A stretch of 64,000 nt of DNA from Gnetum montanum (GCA_015680685.1 MNCI01008930.1:510812-574811); one strand, 5' to 3'. Counted from the stretch's first letter, positions 43,991 through 55,952 are shown. Made by a program: numbers and translations. The notes: generated by a model not told the origin, from the sequence alone.

Positions 43991-45862
43991 GAGCCTAAAC
44001 ACAAAATAGCTTGTCAACACACAATAAGTTAAACCTTTCCACAAGCCTAAGTAATCTAGTGCAAAAAATGCCTCATCGAATGAACAACCACACTCAATCT
44101 TTCATATCTCCTCTTTTCAACTTAGTCATGGGGGAGATGGGAATTCATACTAATTATATAAGCAACTCCTCAATTTTTTTTCTTTTTGTTTTACACATTG
44201 TTATTTTTACACCTTTTTGTTTTACACATTCTTTATCTTACACCTTTTTGTTTTTACGTTATTAATTTTTCAATTTTTTTAACAACATTGTTAGTGTGTT
44301 TTATTTTTCTTAAATATTTTACAATTTCTTATACATTTTCCTTTATTTGGATGTGGTTTTATTATTGTATTTTAATAACATGCCTTATTGCCAACTGGGT
44401 ATAGTGTGGTTTGTTTGATGTGGGCATGTGCTATTAGGTTATTTGATTATTGGTATCTAGATTCTAACTTTGAATTTTTTTACTAATAGGACATGATTTA
44501 TTTTTGATGAAACAAACAATGAGTCCACAATAGCCACCCATCCACAAAATCTATGGTTTTCCTTCTTCTTGAAGTGTGAGGTTTCTTTTTCATTAATAAA
44601 ACTTTAATGAACTTGTGACCTTGGTAGTTTTTGAACTTGGAAAGGATTCAAAGGTTTGAATATGGTGTGACTTCAAGGGGACTCAATACTCTTTGTGCCT
44701 TTCTACTTATTTGGATGCATGTGTGTTTTCATTGATTTCTTACCATTCTATGCCAACCAATAACAAGAAGTTTATTAAGTATTCACATGGTGTAGTTTCC
44801 TTTCAAACAAAATGATGAAAATTCAAAGCACACCCCTTAGACAAAATAAAAGGGCTACAAGCACCGATTATGGAACTAGAAAGACATGTTACCTATGCCT
44901 ATATTTCCCCTCTAACTAAGGCCCATTCTCACTTCCTACTTCTCTTTTCTTCTTCAATAATAAATAGTGGTTGTTCTATGGGAGCACTCTTATGTCTCAA
45001 GGGGGTGGACTAGTCTTAAAGTGGCAATGCAATGTCACTGAATGTGGTTGGTTTTGGTCTAGACTAAATATTGATTTTTTTCATGTCATTTAACCACAAA
45101 ATTGATAAGGGACTTCATGCAACCTTAATTGGGAACCCCATTCTACTCTCTCTTTCATCCATCTATGCTTTCCATGTTTCACCTCATTGCTAATTTCATG
45201 TTCTTGTTCAATGTCTTGGTTTTATGTGTCAAAATTATTAGGTAGTTTCTTCTAGGTCTTTGTACTTAACATTTTGTGACCATTAATCATCCATAGGATC
45301 CACAAACTCCTCGATTTGAAGTTATGTAAGCGCAATAAATGACATTTGTCTACTTTGGAAAGGATCCACTTGCATACCTTTTGGTTGTATTAGTTAAGTT
45401 CTTTATCCTTAGAAATCCTCACAATCAAATCCTTTTGCATGCCCCATCAATGACATCCAATTTTGCGCATCTTCACAATGTTTTTCAATGAAATCCTCTT
45501 TTTATTATTGTGAATTCTTAAACCCTCTTCAAGAATTTCATTACATTGAAATTTTTAGAATTTAATAATGAACCACTTATCCATTTCACCCTATTTTTTA
45601 GTCTTCCTAATCACATTATTAAAGGAATAAATCCACCATAATTTCAACCTAGACAAGTATAACCATTGACCAGACAAGGTAATTAAGAGCTATATGTTAC
45701 ACATTGCACACTAATCCACAATTTTGTTATGATTACAATGGAAAGCATACACTAGAAGTGAGATTTTCTTCACATAGGAAGATGTAGTAGTACCATGCCA
45801 CAAGGACCATTCATGATTATTGGATCTTCTCCCTTACTCTTTAGATTCCAAAGAAGTTGGAC
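43991..45862. other. 3' non-coding region of element C
   Basis: T-rich with short hydrophobic frames (44186-44404) that are compositional. No env-like or other gene recognised on either strand. Confidence 0.5.
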
Positions 45863-46412
45863 ATTAGTTTTGTCTAGAGTATTCACTTCTATTTTCATGA
45901 ACATCCAATTTTGTAAAATATTCTAAATCTATGCACTTGGCCACTTAGAATCTATTTGTTCCATCTAAGTTAGTTTGCATGTCAACCAATAATCCCATAC
46001 CTTTCCAATATTTTGTAAGAAACTTGTTCCTTCTCTTGTTCACTCGATGATAGGTTTTCATTCAATCATGGGGGTATAATGAATCTTATTTTACTTGGCT
46101 CTGATATTGGATACCCAATATCAAAGCCTTGATATGGGATGTTAGTTTTGTCTAGAGTTTTCTCTTCTATTATCATGAACACCAAATTTTGTAATAAACC
46201 TATATACTTGGGCACTTAGAATCTATTTGTTCTATCTAAGTTAGTTTGCATATCAGTCAATAATCCCATACCTTTTGAGTATTTTGTAAGAAAATTGTTC
46301 CTCCTCTTGTTCACTCAAGGATGAGTTTTCATTCAGTTGTGGGGGTATAATGAATCTTATTTTACTTGGCTTTGATATTGAATACCCAATATCAAAGCCC
46401 TAATATTGGATA
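45863..46412 (+). repeat. ~275-bp tandem duplication spanning the polypurine tract and LTR start of element C
   Basis: Unit 1 from 45863 and unit 2 from 46141 both run through TTAGTTTTGTCTAGAG, AATCTATTTGTTC, TGTTCACTC, GGGGGTATAATGAATC and TGATATTGRATACCCAATATC. Unit 1 carries a second copy of the polypurine/LTR junction (46073-46126). The unit end contains a short palindrome GATATTGGATACCCAATATC. Confidence 0.8.
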
Positions 46413-47170
46413 TGCGATATCAGATCCTAAGAAGAAATGCTGGATATTTGATATCATGGGGTGTGTGCCAACCTATAAATATAACACTTGGATACATGGT
46501 TTGGGCATAGTTTAGTTCATAGAGTAGATAAACTCTTGTATTTTTATTCCATACTCTTAGAGAACAATCAGTGAGTGCTTGTAGTGTGGATATGGAATAG
46601 TTATATGACATCTTATTCAAGTGGCAATGTACTTTGACACATTTCATGAATGGAAATAAAATCAAGATTGATTCTTATTCATTACAGCACTTTGACTTAT
46701 ATTAGATTTACTTTCCATGCAATTTACTTTTCATGTACTTAGTTAATATTTACATTTCCATGCATATTAATGAATAGGTGGAACGAGTGTGACCAGTTTT
46801 AAGCATAAATATGTATTCACTTGGTAATCCCAGTAGTAAATACATGGGTTCAAGATGCGTACAACAAGTTGGGAATGGACACTCCTTACTCATAGGCTAG
46901 TCTAGACTTTACTTTCCATTGTTAATTAGCTTAATTAATTGATTTCTTTATTACCATTAGGAGTAGCATAAGGACAACACAACATCAATTATCATAGGAC
47001 AAAACATATGTGACAAAGGTACCACTAGTCCAAGTGGGAAGATAGAAAATTACGATCAAGACATAATGATCTAGATGTCACAACTAGTTTCATCCATGGA
47101 ATTTTACTAGATCATGCATGAATACTTATGATTCATATGGTTGGGCATAGGGGTACCTCATCAGTCATCA
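46351..47170 (+). repeat. 3' LTR of element C (820 bp)
   Basis: Starts TGAATCTTATTTTACTTGG after GGGGGTATAA; TATAAATA at 46474-46481; ends CAGTCATCA. Partner of 37379-38226; close to B (60448-61260). Confidence 0.8.
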
Positions 47171-47575
47171 GTTATCCATAATAAAATATACTTTCTTTAA
47201 CCTTTAGGTATCCAAACATTGGTATTGTATATTTGAAAGTGATCATATAATGCAATGCAACCTTTTATAACTACAATATCCTTGAGAAACTTATTTTTAA
47301 GAAGAGAGTGATATTATTTAACAACATTATTTGTATGTTATCTTGCATGTCATAAAAATACCTTTCGCAATGTGTCTCTTGATAGAAAACACAAAAAAAA
47401 ACCTAAATATGTAATTTACATTTCAAAAATAAGAAATATATTCATAAATCTAGTATTAACCACTCCAAAAATGTTTCAAAAGTCTTGTAGTTAAAAGGAA
47501 AATGTATAACAATATGAAATATAAAAAATAAGAAAATGTATTGTAGTTGAACATGTAAAAGCTTTTTAATGAGAA
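47171..47575. other. AT-rich spacer between C and D
   Basis: No frames or motifs recognised. Confidence 0.5.
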
Positions 47576-47620
47576 TGATGAGGGTGAAAGTTCTTTATGC
47601 CGACTCATACAAATCACAAG
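47576..47620 (-). repeat. Athila-like LTR D, 3' end piece (minus strand), left of element E
   Basis: On the minus strand CTTGTGATTTGTATG...CTCATCA matches the end of the C LTR (CTTGTGATTCGTATGG...ACTCATCA, 38180-38226). The rest of this LTR is at 57401-58195. Confidence 0.6.
47616..47620. other. Target site duplication, left copy (ACAAG)
   Basis: Matches 57401-57405 exactly. Confidence 0.9.
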
Positions 47621-48935
47621 TGTTGGCGACCATTTGGGACGTGACCGCCAACGAGTGTCCTCGAACAAGATTTAGGTGCTTGCTGGCCTCTGGCAATACT
47701 AAGGCCCAGATACCTCCAAATAAACTCAGTAGTTAACATGAGTATGTGTGTGTGCTATTGTGATGTGCGGTTGTAAAATATGAAATGATTGCATTGTGTG
47801 TAAACTACAAATGACTTATCTTAAAGAGATTCAGCCAACTTTGCCAAGTACTATGAGTTGTTAAGAGTTCCTATTTTGTTCAATTGCCTAGTTTACGTGG
47901 TCCTTATAATACCTACTTGTAAAAAATAAAATTTTGCAAAAACATTTGAGCACAACTTCCCGAATCTACTCCTAATTTTCCTCATAGAAAGAGATAGTTC
48001 CACAAGAAAACTAGAAATAGAGCAAGATTCAATGGAAATAGACAGAAAAGAAAGCAGATATGTGTAAACCTCAAATATTTAAATAAGGTAAAATGATACG
48101 AGTAAACACTTCGCAATAAAGCTATCCAAAATTCAATATCTACAAATTGTTCAAACTTCTAAGGCTCAAATAAGCAATTTTTTCAAGACAATCCTACTAT
48201 GCTACCAAAAATTGCTACGTAAACTACCATGTACGAGACTCCATTTTGGCTAGATAATGGATGTCAACAATTGCATTCAATAGAATCTTAAAAAGACTTA
48301 ACAATTTCTTATTGAAATGCTATGGAGATTTACTTTAAAGATAAAAGAAGCTATTCTGGTTCCATCAAAATACCAAAGATTTTCTGAACCCTCTTGACTA
48401 TTGAATCATTCAACAGCATGGCTACAAGTAGAGGCTCTCTTACAACAATCCCAATAGCAGTTCATATACATTGCACAATAATAAAATTTACTACTAAAAT
48501 GCTCTTAAGGATTTTAAACAAAAGTGCTTCTATGGAAAAATTTTAATAGAAATTTTCTATTGGGCAACAAGAACAATAAGAGCAATCTAAAAATCCCAAA
48601 ATTACTCGCCAAGGATGATACTATCTAAACCACTAGCTAGACAATTTAAAAAAAATAAAAATAAAACATAACTCACAGACTATGACAAATAGGCTGAAAT
48701 ATTTCTTTAGCAAGCCACCTTACAAGAAATCATTCACAATTTCTTCTTTACAATGCTCTTCTCCCAAGACTCAAAGTGTGTCTCCCAGTGAGAGCCCAAG
48801 TGTGTGATACCAAAAATGAGACCCCAAGTGTGGTAGCCCAAGTGTGATGTATTGTCCCCCCCCCCCCTAACCCCTGAACTTTTTATAGGGTTCAAAAGGT
48901 AGTTACATTCAAAATATCTTTGCTAACTTCTCTCC

Positions 48936-49005
48936 CTTGCCCAACAAGTTAGGAGATTACTTGCCCAACAAGCTAGGAGATTACTTGCCCAACAAGTTAG
49001 GTAAG
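48936..49005. repeat. 24-bp tandem repeat, about three units
   Basis: Unit TTGCCCAACAAGTTAGGAGATTAC; also present in the partner LTR near 55038-55106. Confidence 0.85.
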
Positions 49006-49059
49006 TTACAAAATTTTTGGGTGGTTGCAACCACCATAGAGATAAAAAAGTTGTAGCTG

Positions 49060-49245
49060 ACAAGTGTCCTATTTAGTTGCCAAGTTTCTTCATTCAGTTG
49101 CCAAGTGGCCTCATTTAATTGCCAAGTGGTCACCATGGAGATAAAAGGGTTGCAGTTGACAAGTGTCCCATGCAATTGACAAGTGGCCCTTTAGTCACCA
49201 AGTGGTCACCATGGAGATAAAAAGGTTATAGTTGACAAGTGTCCT
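49060..49245. repeat. Degenerate repeats with TTGCCAAGTGGCC / TTGACAAGTGTCC
   Basis: About eight copies of a ~20-25-bp motif, with the palindrome-like core AAGTGNCC, interleaved with CACCATGGAGATAAAA; also at 55160-55345. Confidence 0.7.
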
Positions 49246-49499
49246 TGGTGGTGGTTACAAAAATCATGGGATTAACACTAGGAAGTTGCAACTTCCACAC
49301 AAAGTTACAACCATAGAAATAAAATCTATGGTGGCCAAGTGTCTTATTGGATAACTATCCAATATAACTCCTTAGTATATGCAAATTTTTTAAATCAATA
49401 TTAATACTCACCTGGTACATGTACAATAGCATAATAACAATTAAATTACTTACATCAAAACCCAAAGTTAATTAAAATAAATATTGTATTCTGCAACCA

Positions 49500-49846
49500 G
49501 AGCCTCGATGTAGTTGTGAATGTGTAGTCAATGATGCCACTAGCCATGACGATGAGGTTCTCCAGGTTTTTCATGAAATTCCTGAACCAGATGTTGTATC
49601 CTGCACTGCCCTAATCTCCTGTTACGTTGCCAACAACTGCGTGAGCAAGGGTTTTGGTATTTTTCACTGGATGCAGCAAGCACGGATAAACCCCAACGAT
49701 TACACCATCGCAACCATTCTCGGTGGCTGTGCCAAAACCAGGAGCCTGCAAAAGGACACAGAAAATCTCTGTCTGAAATATTTTCCGTAATGGTATTGCA
49801 ACGTTTCCACTGAAATCCATTCAAGAACCGACAGTAGGTGTGTAGA
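49500..49846 (+). pseudogene. PPR-protein gene fragment inside the 3' LTR of E
   Basis: Plus-strand translation: VFHEIPEPDVVSCTALISCYV (49565-49627), GFGIFHWMQQARINPNDYTIATILGGCAKTRSLQ (~49648-49752). This is the plant PPR pattern (FDxMPEPDVVSWTALIxxYV ... F..M....I.PN.YT..TIL.GCA...SL..G). It ends in degraded sequence by ~49846. The sense is opposite to the retroelement. PPR proteins bind organelle RNA; this piece is far too short and contains stops. Confidence 0.8.
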
Positions 49847-50880
49847 CTAGAAAGCTACATTTCACCACCTACAACCCTCCACCATTACTGCTCACATAGG
49901 GCCACAAGCTCTTTCAGCTTTCCCACGTGTCAGTCATATGAGTGTTGCACCTTGTTCAACATCCTTCCTATGCATTGCTCGTAACAACTAAAACTAGCTC
50001 TGCGCATGATCCTTTTGGCAGTAACCACATTGCTTGTCATTATTCCGGTCACCAAATTGAAAACCCCAAAGATTTTCTTCATTTGCTACTTCATGTATGG
50101 CGTCTCCTCCTTTTGAAAAACTCATAGGTCAAGGCAGACGTCATGCCTCTATCATTCTGTATTAGCCATGAAGGGTTGGATGGGTGTTTTGAGATCTATC
50201 TTTGTTTTAGTAGTAGATTACATGGTCAATGTAGTCAGAAGTACATCAGTACCATCATGGTCGGTGTAGGCAACAAAGGAAATGCTTATTTCAAAGTAGC
50301 ATCCTTGCTTGTTTTGTCTGTGTAGAAGTGAACTGGATCTACCCATTCAAGGCAATTTTCAAGAGGGGCTCTTGTTAACAGAATGTATTATATCTTCTTA
50401 TGGAGCCGGGATGTTTCTAAAGAAAAAACAAATCTTGACGTATGTTAGCTTCGTCTTCTACTGGATTTGACATTGGAATACTACAATTATTTTCCTGTTA
50501 GATTATTACATGTTGTACCTTGGCAGTAGATATGTGATCATTCTAACCCTTGCAAACGCTCTTCTACTTCCTCCAGCCTAGTGTATCTTTTATAAATCGT
50601 AAAATTGGGTGTTCATCTTAAATGCAGGCATTCAAAAGAAATCCGCATCTTTCGCTCATCCGCAGGTCATAATAGGTGGGTTCCATATTAAGTGCAACCA
50701 CTCCAAAACAAGCTAAAATTTCACATTTTGACAAACCCTCCCTTTTATGATTGTTGCTAAATTTTTAACTTTTCTGATGTGATCCATGCTTCCGTGGTGT
50801 TTATAATGCTGTGCAGTATGCCCATCTTGTGAAGAGTTTCATAGAAAACCAGGGAATCATGAACGAAAGAAAGAAGGTAT
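49847..50880. other. Middle of the E LTR, no recognised gene
   Basis: Mixed sequence after the PPR piece; short frames at 49942-50127 and 50143-50325 have no family signature. It may hold further captured host sequence. Confidence 0.4.
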
Positions 50881-50887
50881 CAATTCC

Positions 50888-51258
50888 ATGTGTATGGTAA
50901 TGGCAATGGCATTAGTAATGCAAAGGAGGGCCAATGAAGTGATAATGATGAAAGTGCTTTATGCTGCTTTGCTAAGAGTTGCTTCTTTACTGGGAGTGTA
51001 TACTTTTGCATCATCGTCTTCATCTTTGGATACAGATGTGGATGCTCTACTATGGTATGCTTGGACCTGTCCTGGTTAGATGTCTCAGGTGTGCTTTCCC
51101 CATTTTTATGAAACCTCACATTTCTGGCCTATTTAAATCTCTCCAATAGTGATTTCTTTGGACCTATCCCAAAAACATTGGTAGACTGAGGCGATTGCAA
51201 TATTTAGATCTCTCCTCAAATGTCTTGCCAGGACCTATCTGTTCCATGAAATGGCCAA
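50888..51258 (+). pseudogene. LRR receptor-like gene fragment at the end of the E LTR
   Basis: Plus-strand words LNLSNSDFFGPIPKT (51133-51180) and, after a frame change, IGRLRRLQYLDLSSNVLPGPI (51177-51240) follow the plant LRR consensus (LxxLxLSxNxxxGxIPxxIGxLxxLQYLDLSSN). SWLDVS precedes near 51068. The upstream frame from 50888 is not recognised as LRR and may be only linked. The same piece is at 57018-57388. Confidence 0.7.
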
Positions 51259-51270
51259 AATGTGCCAACA

Positions 51271-51284
51271 TTTTTTCCCCCTTT
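51271..51284 (-). other. Polypurine tract of element E
   Basis: Minus strand AAAGGGGGAAAAAA directly before TGTTGG of the 3' LTR. Confidence 0.8.
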
Positions 51285-51774
51285 AAAAAGCTTAAAGAAA
51301 TTTATGCAAGCCCCATTTCAAAACTGAGCTATACTTGAAGTTTTTATTGAACTTTTTACAGCTAAAAAGATAAAACTTTTTGGAGGAAAATTCTCATCAA
51401 GCATAAGGTTTAGTGGTATAAAAACCTCATTCCTAAAAAAAATAAACAAATTGTACATTATCAAGTCCTTTGTTCATGGACTATTCTTGAGATGGGAAGA
51501 GAATGGTGAGCATTACTTTGATAGGAATCCTCATATCTCCAACCTTCTCATAAGCTATCTCACTATTATTTTTTGGCTTACTGGAGTTTTCAACTTGATC
51601 TTCTTGAGCTTTTTCTTTAGCAATCCTTTTCTCTTATTTCTCAAATGAATTCTCATTTTCTTGGAGTGTACAAATTTTGTTTTCAACACCTCCTTTTTCA
51701 ACCATCTTACTTTTTCCATTTGAAGTAATGTTATCAATCATGAAAGGTTCACTATAAATGTATATTTGATTTGG

Positions 51775-53592
51775 TTATCCTTTCCAAGGTAGCCACATGT
51801 GAGAATAATTTGTTGATATGTAACCTGAGAAATTCTTGCTCCAACTTCTACTCAATAAGAGACTATGTGAATCTAGTATATCTGCCACTTGAATAGTTAC
51901 TNACGTAGCTCCAGAATCAACCAAACAATTGTGTAAGTATTTATCCTTTAATTTCATTGTCAAAAGAAAAGGAGGAGTTTCCTTATCATACAAGGTCTTT
52001 AATTTCTCATCATTGTTAGAGACATAACTTAACTCTGATTCTCTAACTCTTCTTTTACCTTTAATGAACTCTAAATCCTTTCTTTGTTGATCTCCTATTT
52101 GAAGTAACTGATAAAAGCTAATATTGGCCTTGACATGTTTAAGATCTTCAATCAAATCATACTCTCCATCACCAATAAAGCTTGGTTTCCTTATCCATTT
52201 ATTAAAAGGTTGATTTGGAGTGCTTTTCTCTACTTGATTTTCTTTGCCTTTATTCTTATCTCTTCTATTTGGCTCAAAAGCTTTTCTCTTAGTAGATGGA
52301 TCAGTAATAACATTTGGGGGTCTAGAAGTAGTTAATATTTCTTTTGATCAGAGACTATATCCATTTTCCTCATTGTTATTACATTCTTCATCTAAAGACA
52401 TATCTCCTTTAGAACTTGATAGAGAACAAGTATCACTAGATCCATTGCTAGAAGATTTACTTGCATAATGAACACTAGATAACTCATTATCAGATTCAAT
52501 ATTAAGAAAGTTGGACATAATAAGGTCACTTTCATTCTCATATTCTGCTAGCTTAGTGTCTTGATGCTTTCAATTTTTCCTTTCTTCCTTGATATTAACT
52601 CTTGCCAAGGCTTTTTCAAGCTTCACTATTTTGTTAGACATATCTCTCATTAATTGTCCTTTTCCAGATTCTACTCTTTCATGTTCTTTCTCAATCTTAA
52701 CATGAGATGGACCTAGTAAAGCTTTAAATTGAGCAAAATCTTTCATAGGAATCATAAATCTTTCTTCTCTTTTTTGAATCGCAATATTTTCTTCAAGATT
52801 CAAATTCAACTATTTTTCTAATTGTATAGCTTCACTAAAGTAGTCATTTAGTGTAGTTAAGTTTGGAGTTCTCCTTAACCAAATTGAAATGTTGGGGTTG
52901 ACAGCCTTAAGATAAGTTTCTTTAAGTATTTCTTCTGATGGTCTATATTGTCTTTGGAAGAGTCCACAAATTCGTTGAAACTTGATGTTAAAATCTCTAA
53001 TTAACTCTTTAACTCCTTGCTTAGCTTTAATTAGCCCATAGTATAGTTGTTGTTGATCTAATTGATTACCAAACTGGGCTAGGAAAAGATTCTTCATGTC
53101 ATCCCAACTTGTAATACTATTACTTGGTAAGTTCGAATACCAAATCTGAGCCATATCCTTTAGATTTGATACAAACAACCTACAAGCTTGATCTTAATGT
53201 TGAATATTTGCATGAACTAAAGCTAACTCAAACATGTGAATATATTCTTCCGCTAAATAAGCTTTTCCAGGAATGAAAGTCTCAAGCAAATATTTGTAAA
53301 CTACCTTAGGAATATCATTGTAATTTTGAAATCCTAATGGTGTAACTCTTTGCCAAGGATTTTCCATTCTATTTCTTTGGATAGTTGAACTCTTAAACTT
53401 TCTAGATCTTCTCTTATAAATTGATAAACGAGATATAATGGGTGATCTTCTTGATCTTCTAGTTTTCACTCCACTACTTGTTCCCAATTCAGAAACTTTC
53501 TTTTGTTCTTCTTCTGATGAAGAATCAATCTTAGAATCTAAAATATCTTTTGAAATTGTTAAATTTTCCAAACTATCAATCTTCTTGGTCAT
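51775..53592 (-). pseudogene. Gag-protease of element E
   Basis: A single minus-strand frame of ~606 codons from ATG 53592, broken only by stops near 53191, 52810, 52567 and 52350. The N-terminal part is charged. The Gag capsid region reads NLKDMAQIWYSNLPSNSITSWDDMKNLFLAQF (~53168-53075) and IRDFNIKFQRICGLF, the usual A..WY..L...SI..W..L...F...F pattern. A coiled-coil-like part (52809-52570) and an acidic Ser/Asn-rich linker follow. Protease: LHNCLVDSGAT (~51936-51904) with the catalytic DSG, then LLLSRSW (~51850). An N at 51902 lies in the codon after DSGAT. No RT follows, so Gag and protease may serve in packaging only. Confidence 0.88.
51902..51902. other. Single N in protease of element E
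   Basis: It sits directly after the DSGAT codons; no flanking repeat seen, so a sequencing ambiguity or join. Confidence 0.5.
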
Positions 53593-53692
53593 GAACTAAA
53601 AATAGTGCCTAATTTCTTAAGTCTTTATAGTAACAAAGAATATTTTATGTGCTAAAATTATAAGGCTTATGAACCTAGAGGCTAAATTTTCA

Positions 53693-53710
53693 GCCCTCCT
53701 TCTAGTGCCA
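53693..53710 (-). other. Primer-binding site of element E
   Basis: Minus strand TGGCACTAGAAGGAGGGC, seven bases inside the 5' LTR edge (53718). Near-identical to the site of the inner Tat element (4698-4716). Confidence 0.65.
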
Positions 53711-54901
53711 AAAGAACTGTTGGTGACCGTTTGGGACATGATGGCCAACGAGTGTTCTCGAACAAGATTTAGGTGCTTGCTGGTCTTTGGCAATACCAAG
53801 GCCCAGATACCTCCAAATAAACTCAGTAGTTAACGTGAGTATGTGTGTGTGCTGTTACAGTGTGCAGTTGTGAAATATGAAATGATTGCGTTGTGTGTAA
53901 ACTACAAATGACTTATCTTAAAGAGATTCAGCCAACTTTGCCAAGTACTGTGAGTTGTTGAGAGTTCCTATTTTGTTCAATTGCCTAGTCTACGTGGTCC
54001 TTATAATACCTACTTGTAACAAATAAAATTTTGCAAAAAAATTTGAGCACAACTCCGCGAATCTACTCCTAATTTTCCCCAGAGAGAGAGATAGTTCCAC
54101 AAGAAAACTAGAAATAGAGAAAGATTCAATGGAAATACACAGAAAAGAAAGCAGATTTGTGTAAACCTCAAATATTTAAACAAGGTAAAATGATACGAGT
54201 AAACACTTCGCACTAAAGCTATCCCAAATTCAGTATCTACAAATTGTTCAAACTTCTAAGGCTCAAATAAGCAATTTCTTCAAGACAATCCTACTATGCT
54301 ACCAAAAATTGCTATGTAAGCTACCACGTACGAAACTCCAATTTGGCTAGATAATGGATGTCAACAATTGCATTCAATAGAACCTTCAAAAGACTTGATA
54401 ATTTCTAATTGAAATACTATGGAGATTCACTTTAAAGATAAAAAGAAGCTATTCTGGTCCCATCAAAATACCAAAGATTTTCTGAACCCTCTTGACTATT
54501 GAATCATTCAATGGCATGACTACAAGCAGAGGCTCTCTTACAACAATCCCAATAGCGGTTCTTATACGTTGCACAATGATAAAATTTACTACTAAAATTA
54601 TCTTAAGGCTTTTAAACACAATTGCTTCTATGGAAAAATTTTAACAAAAATTTTCTATCAGGCAACAAAAATAATAAGAGCAATATAAAAATCCCAGAAT
54701 TACTCGCCAAGGATGATACTATCTAAACCACTAGCTAGACAATTTAAAAAAAATAAAAATAAAACATAACTCACAAGACTATGAAAAAGAGGTTGAAATC
54801 TTTTCTTTAGCAAGCCACCTTACATGCAATCATTCACAATTTCTTCTTTACAATGCTCTTCTCCCCAGACTCAAAGTGTGTCTCCAAGTGAGAGCCCAAG
54901 T

Positions 54902-54902
54902 N
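54902..54902. other. Single N at a partly duplicated segment (probable assembly join)
   Basis: Sequence after the N (CTTTAGCAAGTCATCTTAC...) repeats sequence ~100 bases before it in diverged form; the partner LTR has other sequence here. Confidence 0.6.
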
Positions 54903-55609
54903 GTCTTTAGCAAGTCATCTTACAAGCAATCTTTCATAATGTCTTCTTTACAAATGTTCTTCCCCCCCTAACCCCTGAAGCCTTTTTATAGGGTTCAAAA
55001 GGTAGTTACATTCAAAATATCTTTGCTAACTTCTCTCCCTTGCCCAACAAGTTAGGAGATTACTTGCCCAACAAGCTAGGAGATTACTTGGCCAACAAGT
55101 TAGGTAAGTTACAAAATTTTTGGGTGGTTGCAACCACCATAGAGATAAAAAAGCTGTAGTTGACAAGTGTTCTATTTAGTTGCCAAGTGTCTTCATTCAG
55201 TTGCCAAGTGGCCTCATTTAATTGCCAAGTGGTCACCATGGAGATAAAAAGGGTGCAGTTGACAAGTGTCCCATGCAATTGACAAGTGGCCCTTTAGTCA
55301 CCAAGTGGTCACCATGGAGATAAAAAGGTTATAGTTGACAAGTGGCGTTGGTGGTGGTTACAAACATCATGGGATTAAGGCTAGGAAGTTGCAACTTCCA
55401 CACAAAGTTACAACCATAGAAATAAAATCTATGGTGGCCAAGTGTCTTATTGGATAACTATCCAATATAACTCCTTAGCATATGCAAATTTTTTAAATCA
55501 ATATTAATACTCACTTGGTACACGTACAGTAGCATAATAACAATTAAATTACTTACATCAAAACCCAAAGTTAATTAAAATAAATGTTGTATTCTACAAC
55601 TAGAGCCTC

Positions 55610-55952
55610 GATGTAGTTGTGAATGTGTAGTCAATGATGCCACTGGCCATGACGATGAGGTGCTCTAGGTTTTTTGTGAAATTCCTGAACCAGACGTTGT
55701 ATCCTGCACTGCCCTAATCTCTTGTTACATTGCCAAAAACTACGTGAGCAAGGGTTTTGGCATTTTTCACTGGATGCAACAAGCATGGATAAACCCCAAC
55801 GATTACACCATCGCAACCATTCTCAGCGGTTGTGCCAAAACCAAGAGCCTGCAAAAGGATGCAGACAAGCTCTATCTGAAATATATTCCGGAATGGTATT
55901 CCAACGTTTCCACTGAAATCCATTCGAGAACCGAAAGTAGGTGTGTAGACTA
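55610..55952 (+). pseudogene. PPR-protein gene fragment inside the 5' LTR of E
   Basis: Second copy of 49500-49846. GFGIFHWMQQAWINPNDYTIATILSGCAKTKSLQ (55759-55860) is open on to LKYIPEWYSNVSTEIHSRTESRCVD before a stop at 55951. Slightly better preserved than the other LTR copy. Confidence 0.8.

Larger units (their letters stand above)
37379..47170 (+). mobile_element. Athila-like LTR retrotransposon C, full length but decayed (~9.8 kb)
   Basis: 5' LTR ~37379-38226, primer-binding site 38227-38245, gag from 38387, protease ~40950-41290, RT and RNase H ~41810-43160, integrase remnant ~43440-43990, non-coding 3' part, polypurine-like GGGGGTATAA and 3' LTR 46351-47170. A primer site close to the tRNA-Asp-type TGGCGCCGTTGCCGGGG, a single RNase H and the protease/RT wording place it near Athila. 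The left LTR edge is approximate and no clean target duplication is visible (flanks TATAG and GTTAT). Confidence 0.75.
47621..51270 (-). repeat. 3' LTR of element E (3650 bp)
   Basis: Partner of 53718-57400. Contains short tandem repeats (48936-49005), a poly-C run (48858-48868), repeats with TTGCCAAGTGGCC (49060-49240), a PPR fragment and an LRR fragment. Confidence 0.92.

Noticed and set aside
44011-44404. Possible env-like gene after integrase of element C
   Set aside because: Hydrophobicity comes from T-runs; no signal peptide plus ectodomain arrangement, and frames are short.
49540-49824. Minus frames opposite the PPR fragment (also 55631-56020)
   Set aside because: The plus strand carries the PPR pattern in both LTRs; the minus frames are its complement.
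50880-51119. 79-codon minus frame in the E LTR
   Set aside because: No family signature; lies opposite the LRR-linked region.
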